From contig CP087563.1 in NCBI GenBank assembly GCA_020974905.1, positions 1,426,001 to 1,490,000 of the forward strand: a stretch of DNA of 64,000 nt. The letters run 5' to 3'. The notes below the pieces were generated by a model. The model did no database searches, was not told the origin of the DNA, and saw only the letters and a program-made list of their open reading frames with translations. Shown piece after piece: positions 58,074-64,000 of this stretch. How positions within the stretch are numbered: the first letter of the stretch is position 1; each line of letters begins with the position of its first letter. Origin of the DNA: Planctomycetes bacterium syqfu (GTDB taxonomy: Bacteria; Planctomycetota; Phycisphaerae; Phycisphaerales; Phycisphaeraceae). The position numbers and the translations under genes are program-made.

Positions 58074-58262
58074 ATCAGGGATTAGTGAATAGGGAATAGG
58101 GAGTAGGGAAAGGCACGCAAGCGTTTTTCGTCACTCCCGCGCAGGCGGGAGTCCAGTGGAATTTGCAAGTGTTAACGACATGCCACTGGATTCCCGCCTG
58201 CGCGGGAATGACAAAATATCATGCCTTTTCCTACTCCCTAATCACGATTCCCTACTCCCTCT
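58074..58262. repeat. Composite repeat: heptad arms enclosing an 83-base element
   Basis: Outer arms 58074-58112 (GGGATTA, GTGAATA, GGGAATA, GGGAGTA units) and 58225-58262. The inner element at 58130-58212 is 83 bases. It closely resembles the composite at 11184-11350 and shares the CATGCCTTTTCCTACTCCCT right-arm junction with 35645-35830. It fills the zwf-pgl gap from stop codon to start. Confidence 0.8.
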
Positions 58263-58264
58263 CC

Positions 58265-59791
58265 TTACTTGGGATTATGCCAGTATCGGTTGCTCTGAGC
58301 CATGAGGATGTCGGCTGCTGACGGTCCCCATGTGCCTGCTGCATAGTTTGGTAAATCGAATTGTGGGTTGTCATTCCAGTAATCAAGTACCGGTTGCACG
58401 GCATGCCAGGCACACTCGATTTCGTCACGGTGTTTAAACAGCGTTTGATCACCTAGCATCACGTCATAAAGCAAAGTCGAATAACCATCCGGCGGCTGGG
58501 CGTTCCATTGCTTCACGTAGTCAAAGTCCAGTTCCACATCCTTGACCGCCAACCGGTGACCGGGGACTTTGCCTTCGAAACGAATGCGGATGCCTTCGTC
58601 GGGCTGGACATTGATGACAATCTGGTTGGCCTTACGCTGCTTGGCCATGTCGCGGAAAAGAATGTGTGGGGTCGGCTTGAAGTAAAGCACGATGTTGGTG
58701 ACCTTCTTGGCCATCGCTTTACCGGATCGCAGGTAAAACGGCACGCCACCCCACCGCCATGTGTCAACGTACATTTTCATCGCAGCATAGGTGTCGCATT
58801 GACTTTCCGGGTCCACGCCTTCGGTGTCGCGATAAGCCTTGATGACCTTGCCTGCCAGTTGACCATCACCATACTGACCACGCACCGCGATGTTGGGCAC
58901 ATCGTCATACTTGGGAACGCGCATGGCTTTGAAGATTTTGATTTTCTCAGTCCGGATGTCTTCAGCCTTGAGACTGACGGGTGGTTCCATGGCCATGACC
59001 GAGAGCACCTGAAGTAGATGGCTTTGGACCATGTCACGCATCGCCCCGCCGGTGGGTCCGTCGTAGTAGGCACCACGCGACTCCACGCCCACGGTCTCGC
59101 TGGCGGTGATCTGCACGTGGTCGATGTAGCTTTGATTCCAGATGGGCTCAAAAATCGCATTGGCAAAGCGAAGCACCATCAGGTTCTGCACCAACTCTTT
59201 ACCCAGGTAATGATCGATGCGGTAGATTTCGGTTTCTTCAAATACGTTTGCCAACACACTGTTGAGATGCGTAGCAGATTTGGGGTCCGAGCCGAAGGGT
59301 TTTTCGACAACGATACGCTGCCAGGGCTTTTGCTTGCGATCCAGCGAGCAGTAGCGTTTGCCTTCGGTGACCATCTCGGCAGCGGAGATATTGTTGATGG
59401 TGGGCTCGAAGAACTGCGGTGCCATCGACAGATAGAACAGGACATTCTCGCCAGTCTTGTGTTCCTCTGCCAACGCCTTGAAACGTTGCTTCATGTCACC
59501 GTAGTCGCCGATCTTGGTGGAGTCAGCAGCATGATAATGAATGTGCTTGGCAAACTCGTTCCAGGATGCGGAGTCTGAATAGTTGTCGGGCTTGAACTCG
59601 AAAAGCTTCTGCCTGAAGTCATCATCGCTGAACTCCGTACGACTGACGCCGACGATGGCAAAATGCGAGGGCATCTGCTTTCGGGTGTACAGATCAAACA
59701 AAGCAGGAATGAGTTTACGCTTGGTCAAGTCCCCGGACGCGCCAAAAATGACGATCATGCAAGGATGCAGTTGGTCTTTATTTTCCATCAT
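58265..59791 (-). CDS. zwf: Glucose-6-phosphate 1-dehydrogenase
   Basis: Oxidises glucose 6-phosphate with NADP+ (or NAD+), the first step of the oxidative pentose phosphate pathway. The NADP-binding GASGDLTKRKL and the active-site motif RIDHYLGKE are present. The start at 59791 (MMENKDQLHPC) has AGGGG about 2 bases upstream of the first ATG and 5 upstream of the second (59788), so the second may be used. The open frame upstream is not family-like. It forms a unit with pgl downstream. Confidence 0.95.
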   Translation of the reverse strand: MMENKDQLHPCMIVIFGASGDLTKRKLIPALFDLYTRKQMPSHFAIVGVSRTEFSDDDFRQKLFEFKPDNYSDSASWNEFAKHIHYHAADSTKIGDYGDMKQRFKALAEEHKTGENVLFYLSMAPQFFEPTINNISAAEMVTEGKRYCSLDRKQKPWQRIVVEKPFGSDPKSATHLNSVLANVFEETEIYRIDHYLGKELVQNLMVLRFANAIFEPIWNQSYIDHVQITASETVGVESRGAYYDGPTGGAMRDMVQSHLLQVLSVMAMEPPVSLKAEDIRTEKIKIFKAMRVPKYDDVPNIAVRGQYGDGQLAGKVIKAYRDTEGVDPESQCDTYAAMKMYVDTWRWGGVPFYLRSGKAMAKKVTNIVLYFKPTPHILFRDMAKQRKANQIVINVQPDEGIRIRFEGKVPGHRLAVKDVELDFDYVKQWNAQPPDGYSTLLYDVMLGDQTLFKHRDEIECAWHAVQPVLDYWNDNPQFDLPNYAAGTWGPSAADILMAQSNRYWHNPK

Positions 59792-59882
59792 GGCCCCTAT
59801 CAAACAACAAACCAGCTTGCGCTGCAAGCGGGTATACACAACATTGTGTCAAAAGAATATTTACACTGATTACAAAGACAGG

Positions 59883-61730
59883 TTAACGTCGCCCCAAAGC
59901 CACACTCAGGACCATCAGATCCGCGGGTGTGATCCCTGCCAAACGTGAAGCTTGTCCCATCGTGCGAGGACGGAATTTATCGAGCACTGCCTTGGACTCA
60001 TTCCGCAAACCGACCACGGCGTTGTAGTCAAAATGCTCAGGCAGTTGGACTTTTTCCTGTTGACGCAAACGCTCAATATCGCGCGTCTGACGATCAAGAT
60101 ACCCGTCATACATCACTTCTGCCAATACATGATCAAGTAACATCGGGTATCGGGAAAATATTTCACCTTCCGGGCCGGTGGCTCGGTCGGTCAACCATTG
60201 ACGATTGACTTCCGGGCGCTTGCACCAGTCAATGAGTCGCATGCCTTGATAAGCGGTCCTGGTGAGTGTCTGCTTGATGGCATCGACGGTCTGCTGGCGA
60301 TGCTCAAAATGCTCCCAACGGGCGTCATCCACCAACCCCAAATCCCGGCCAATGGGTGTCAAGCGATCCGCTGCATTGTCCGACCTGAGTTGCAAACGAA
60401 ACTCGGCACGGCTGGTGAACATACGGTACGGTTCGCGCGGTGTCTTGGTGATCAGGTCATCCATCATCACACCCAGATAACACTGATCGCGACCAAAGCG
60501 AATCTCATCTTTGCCCTGCATGTATCGCACGGCATTTAACCCTGCAATGAGTCCCTGGCCCGCAGCTTCTTCGTAACCGGATGTACCATTGATCTGCCCC
60601 GCCAGAAAGAGTCCGTGGATGGACTTGGTCATGCAGGTCGCATCAATCTGGTGCGGCCAGACCATGTCGTATTCCACCGCGTAACCGTACTTGAGAATCT
60701 TTGCATTCTCACAACCGGGTAGGTTATGGACGATGACATCCTGCACATCGCGGGGCAGAGAAGTCGATATGCCGTTGCAGTAAATCTCGTTGGTTTCCAG
60801 CGATTCAGGCTCTAGGAACACGTGATGCGATTGGCGATCACTAAAGCGCATCACCTTGTCTTCAATACTCGGGCAATAGCGTGGGCCGACACTGCCCTTT
60901 TCGATCTGACCGTTAAATAGCGGCGCCCGATCGAGGTTGGCTTTGATGTGTTCGTGACTGTCCGCACAGGTTTCCGTGATCCAGCAACAGACCTGCTTCT
61001 GCGGTGGGAAGCTGGTGATGTCCGTCATGTCCGAAAACGGCTGAGGTTGTTCGTCACCGGGCTGTTCTTTGAGAGTGTCAAAGTTGATCGACTCCGCTGC
61101 AAGGCGAGGCGGCGTGCCGGTTTTCAGACGCCCCAGTTCCAGACCGAGCTTGGTGAGATTGCTGCTAATGCCCTCAGCAGAACCTTCATCCACGCGTCCG
61201 CCTTGTGTTTTGGCTTCACCGGTGTGCATGAGTCCACGCATGAAGGTGCCGGTGGTGAGGATGACGGCAGCGGTGTTGAGGGTTTGATTGTTAATGCCCT
61301 GAGCCGGGTTGGAGTAGATCACGCCATGGGTCTTGCCGTCTTCGACGAGGATGTCATCGACGACGCCCTGGATGAGCTGGATATTACTTCGCGTTTTAAG
61401 CAGTCGCTGGACTTCCCGGGCGTAGGCATATTTGTCACTCTGGCAACGCGGGCCACGCACTGCCGGTCCCTTGGAGGCATTGAGGATGCGGAACTGAATG
61501 CCGGTGTTATCCGCAGCGATTCCCATGAGTCCGCCCAAGGCGTCGATCTCGCGGACAATCTGCCCCTTGGCCAGGCCGCCGATCGCCGGGTTACAGCTCA
61601 TCGCCCCGATTTTGTCGACTTCCATGGTGATCATGGCAACGCGCACACCAAGATTGGCACACGCCCAGGCAGCTTCGCTACCGGCATGTCCCCCACCAAT
61701 CACCATAATGTCAACGTCCTGGGCGGGCAT
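59883..61730 (-). CDS. mnmG: tRNA uridine-5-carboxymethylaminomethyl modification enzyme MnmG
   Basis: FAD-dependent partner of MnmE that modifies the wobble uridine of tRNA. The 615-residue protein starts MPAQDVDIMVIGGGHAGSEA with the FAD-binding GGGHAG motif. GPRYCPSIEDK and GYEEAAGQGLIAGLNAVRY are also family signatures. The frame is open for 29 more codons upstream, but that stretch is a repeat arm read as protein, so I place the start at 61730. Confidence 0.96.
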   Translation of the reverse strand: MPAQDVDIMVIGGGHAGSEAAWACANLGVRVAMITMEVDKIGAMSCNPAIGGLAKGQIVREIDALGGLMGIAADNTGIQFRILNASKGPAVRGPRCQSDKYAYAREVQRLLKTRSNIQLIQGVVDDILVEDGKTHGVIYSNPAQGINNQTLNTAAVILTTGTFMRGLMHTGEAKTQGGRVDEGSAEGISSNLTKLGLELGRLKTGTPPRLAAESINFDTLKEQPGDEQPQPFSDMTDITSFPPQKQVCCWITETCADSHEHIKANLDRAPLFNGQIEKGSVGPRYCPSIEDKVMRFSDRQSHHVFLEPESLETNEIYCNGISTSLPRDVQDVIVHNLPGCENAKILKYGYAVEYDMVWPHQIDATCMTKSIHGLFLAGQINGTSGYEEAAGQGLIAGLNAVRYMQGKDEIRFGRDQCYLGVMMDDLITKTPREPYRMFTSRAEFRLQLRSDNAADRLTPIGRDLGLVDDARWEHFEHRQQTVDAIKQTLTRTAYQGMRLIDWCKRPEVNRQWLTDRATGPEGEIFSRYPMLLDHVLAEVMYDGYLDRQTRDIERLRQQEKVQLPEHFDYNAVVGLRNESKAVLDKFRPRTMGQASRLAGITPADLMVLSVALGRR

Positions 61731-61765
61731 AGACGGAGGATTATACAACAAAATTAAGCTTGAGA

Positions 61766-61930
61766 TTAACGCGAAGGCACGAAGGTCGCAAAGGACACAA
61801 AGAAAAGACAAAATCATTTTTTACAAACCAGATTTCGGCCAACGTCCGTATTCCCAACATCAGAAATCAAACTTAAAGATGCTTTTTTCTGTCTTCGCGA
61901 CCTTCGTGTCCTTCGCGCCTTCGCGTTAAC
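61766..61930. repeat. Inverted repeat with 9-base-period arms in a divergent spacer
   Basis: Left arm 61766-61806 (CGCGAAGGC, ACGAAGGTC, GCAAAGGAC units) and right arm 61885-61930 (CTTCGCGAC, CTTCGTGTC, CTTCGCGCC, TTCGCGTT). It lies between mnmG (minus) and the helicase (plus), the only copy of these short-period families found between divergent genes here. Confidence 0.65.
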
Positions 61931-61975
61931 AACCAACAATCAAATTGCCATCCAATCTCTGTTATCATGGAGCAC

Positions 61976-64000
61976 ATGAATGAAATGGATTTCGACAATA
62001 ACCCTCTGCCGCCGGTGGAGGAAGTGGACCCGTTATTGGAAGGCTTGACGGCACCGCAGGTTGAAGCGGTGACGCACGTGGATGGGCCGATGCTGGTGCT
62101 TGCCGGTGCAGGCTCAGGCAAGACGCGCACCATCACCCGCCGGATCGCGTACCTGGTCCAGCGGTGTGACATTGCACCATGGAACGTGCTTGCCATCACC
62201 TTCACCAACAAGGCTGCAGGCGAGATGCGTGAACGTGTCGGCCAACTGCTCACTGAGCGACAAGCCAACGCGGTGATGATTGGTACGTTCCACAGTCTAT
62301 GCAGCCGGATACTCCGCAAGTATGCAACGACGTTAAATCTCTCGCCGTCCTTTACGATTTACGACACGTCCGATCAGACGCGCGCGATGAAACAGGCGTT
62401 AAGTGATTTGAATATGAACTCAAACCACTTCCCGCCGGGCAAGATGCTACACACCATCTCCGGTGCAAAAAATGAACTCATCGGCCCCGAAGACTTCGCC
62501 AAGTCCGCACATGATTTCTTTTCCAAGAAAGCCGCTGCTGCCTACGAAAAGTACCAGGCAATTCTCACCAAAAATAAGGCCCTGGACTTTGATGATCTGA
62601 TTCTCCAGACCGTCAAGCTCATGAAGTTTTTCCCTGCTGCGCTCGACGAACTTCAGGAACGATTCAAGTACATCCTCATCGACGAATACCAGGACACCAA
62701 CCACGCGCAGTTCATCCTGGCTCACAGTCTGGCGCACAAGCATGGCAACCTCAATGTCACCGGTGACCCGGACCAATCCATTTACGGCTGGCGTGGCGCG
62801 AACATCAAAAACATTCTCGAGTTTGAGCAGTACTATCCCAAAGCCAAGATCGTCAAGCTCGAACAGAACTATCGGTCGACGCAGTTGATCCTTGCTGCTG
62901 CCGACCACTTGATTCAGAACAACTCTGAACGCAAACACAAAGCGCTTTGGACGGAGAACGAAAAAGGTGCTCCAATCCATTGCTATGCCTGTTCGGATGA
63001 ACGCCACGAAGCCAAGGTGGTGGTCGATGAATTTGAAAAACTCAAAGTCGAACTGGGCCTGGCATGGAGTGATTTCGCAGTCTTTTACCGCACCAATTCT
63101 CTCTCGCGTGTGATTGAAGACCAGTTGCGTAACCGCGCGATCCCCTACCAGATCGCCCGAGGCACTGCATTCTTTGACCGCAAGGAAATCAAGGATGCCT
63201 GTGCGTATCTGCGAGCTATCGTCAACCCCGATGACGAAGTGAACCTGCTGCGAATCGTGAATATGCCCCCGCGTGGGATCAGTGATGCGACCGTCAAAGC
63301 GTTACAGGTCCACAGCGTGGCATCGCACATCCCCGTCTACGAACTGATGCGACAAGCTGAAGTCGTGGCATCGCTTAACAGTCGCGCGGTCAACAGTGTC
63401 AAAAAGTTCGCAGCGTTGCTCGATCAATGGCGGATGAAGCTCGAACAAGGCACTTGCGATGATTCACTCCGACAATACGTCGAAAACATTCTCCGCGAAT
63501 CCGGTTTGGAAGAGCGATACCGCAATGATAATTCCGACCCCGATGGTGACCGCATTGAAAACCTTGGCGAATTGATCAGCTCGGTTCAACAATTTGAAAA
63601 TGATCAGGTCACCGACTTTGATGCCCAGACCACCGAGGTCTCCGGCTTGTCTCTGATGGAGAAAATGCTTGCTTACCTCGAACAGGTTGCACTCGTCAGC
63701 GATACCGACAGCATTGAGCAGGACGAAGGTTGTGTGACGTTGATGACATTGCACGCTGCCAAAGGATTGGAGTTCCCGGTGGTTGCCATGCTGGGGATGG
63801 AAGACGGGTTACTGCCTCACGAACGATCGCTTCAGGAACGTACGATTGAGGAAGAACGTCGCCTGTGTTTCGTTGGGATCACGCGTGCGATGCGCGTGTT
63901 GCTACTGACCAATGCCCGGTTCCGCACGGTGTTTGGCAAATCGTCTTCCACCATCCCAAGTCGTTTCCTCACCGAGTTACCGCGTGAACTCATGGAAACC
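61976..64000 (+). CDS. UvrD/Rep/PcrA-type ATP-dependent DNA helicase (runs off the window)
   Basis: Superfamily 1A 3'-to-5' helicase used in repair and replication restart. The frame stays open from the ATG at 61976 to the last base (675 residues, C-terminus missing). Motifs seen in order: Walker A AGAGSGKTRTITR, AITFTNKAAGEMRERV, DEYQDTN (motif II), DPDQSIYGWRGA (motif III), LEQNYRST (motif IV), TLMTLHAAKGLEFPVV (motif V) and EEERRLCFVGITRA (motif VI). Other in-frame starts at 61967 and 61985 cannot be excluded. UvrD, Rep and PcrA cannot be told apart here. Confidence 0.95.
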   Translation, partial: MNEMDFDNNPLPPVEEVDPLLEGLTAPQVEAVTHVDGPMLVLAGAGSGKTRTITRRIAYLVQRCDIAPWNVLAITFTNKAAGEMRERVGQLLTERQANAVMIGTFHSLCSRILRKYATTLNLSPSFTIYDTSDQTRAMKQALSDLNMNSNHFPPGKMLHTISGAKNELIGPEDFAKSAHDFFSKKAAAAYEKYQAILTKNKALDFDDLILQTVKLMKFFPAALDELQERFKYILIDEYQDTNHAQFILAHSLAHKHGNLNVTGDPDQSIYGWRGANIKNILEFEQYYPKAKIVKLEQNYRSTQLILAAADHLIQNNSERKHKALWTENEKGAPIHCYACSDERHEAKVVVDEFEKLKVELGLAWSDFAVFYRTNSLSRVIEDQLRNRAIPYQIARGTAFFDRKEIKDACAYLRAIVNPDDEVNLLRIVNMPPRGISDATVKALQVHSVASHIPVYELMRQAEVVASLNSRAVNSVKKFAALLDQWRMKLEQGTCDDSLRQYVENILRESGLEERYRNDNSDPDGDRIENLGELISSVQQFENDQVTDFDAQTTEVSGLSLMEKMLAYLEQVALVSDTDSIEQDEGCVTLMTLHAAKGLEFPVVAMLGMEDGLLPHERSLQERTIEEERRLCFVGITRAMRVLLLTNARFRTVFGKSSSTIPSRFLTELPRELMET

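Noticed and set aside
60948-61757. Plus-strand open frame of about 269 codons opposite mnmG
   Set aside because: The coding strand is clearly mnmG; the antisense product has no motif.
61731-61817. Longer N-terminus for MnmG
   Set aside because: The extra 29 codons are the repeat arm (CGCGAAGG words) read as protein; the FAD-binding start at 61730 fits the family.

Overview
The window looks like chromosomal DNA of a planctomycete, most probably of the Phycisphaerae type. This is an inference from content, not from a search. The signs are a moderate GC content, complex I genes scattered singly (nuoI and nuoB about 6 kb apart), membrane proteins with CxxC zinc ribbons of the C-P-E-C-G kind, a Tad pilus locus with a Ser/Thr kinase built in, a phytanoyl-CoA-dioxygenase-like gene divergent from an AraC regulator, and spacers full of inverted repeats. 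I found no tRNA, rRNA or CRISPR array.

Layout. Bases 1-13149 are almost all on the minus strand: a truncated APC permease, two membrane proteins (one with zinc ribbons and a duplicated C-terminal domain), guaB, a small membrane protein framed by inverted repeats, nuoI, and two potassium-uptake sets (TrkH/KtrB plus TrkA/KtrA, each twice). Bases 13262-15152 hold nuoB, a stand-alone receiver protein and a DUF3313-like lipoprotein. Bases 15188-15948 are a REP-associated tyrosine transposase (RAYT) with its palindromes. pheT, which lacks the usual EMAP-type tRNA-binding domain, and three small genes follow on the minus strand.

Bases 20243-38765 are a long plus-strand Tad/Flp pilus locus. It contains two CpaF/TadA ATPases (one fused to an FHA domain), two small Flp-like pilin candidates, a prepilin peptidase, two TadE-like and two TadG-like pseudopilin-type proteins, CpaB, TadB, TadC, an anchored unknown protein, a transmembrane Ser/Thr kinase with a long TPR region, and a second FHA protein with a TPR-like tail. 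A kinase and two FHA proteins inside a pilus operon suggest phosphothreonine control of assembly or retraction. This is the most interesting system-level signal here.

Bases 38981-64000 hold trpB, a secreted beta-helix protein, a secreted glycoside-hydrolase-like gene broken by a 5-base duplication, prfA-rpmE, a class IV aminotransferase, the dioxygenase and its frameshifted AraC neighbour, a polysaccharide deacetylase, hisH overlapping a DUF89/ARMT1-like gene, an OmpA-type lipoprotein, a second prepilin peptidase, xseB, xseA, pgl, zwf, mnmG, and the start of a UvrD/PcrA helicase.

Repeats are the second theme. Eight spacers carry inverted arms built from imperfect 7-base units (GGGAATA-like), and all eight lie between co-directional genes, from one stop codon almost to the next start. 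A second class has arms of 9-base units. Three of the 7-base copies enclose an 83-base element, and one 9-base copy encloses a 93-base inverted repeat. REP-type palindromes tied to the RAYT and a 29-base perfect repeat make up the rest.
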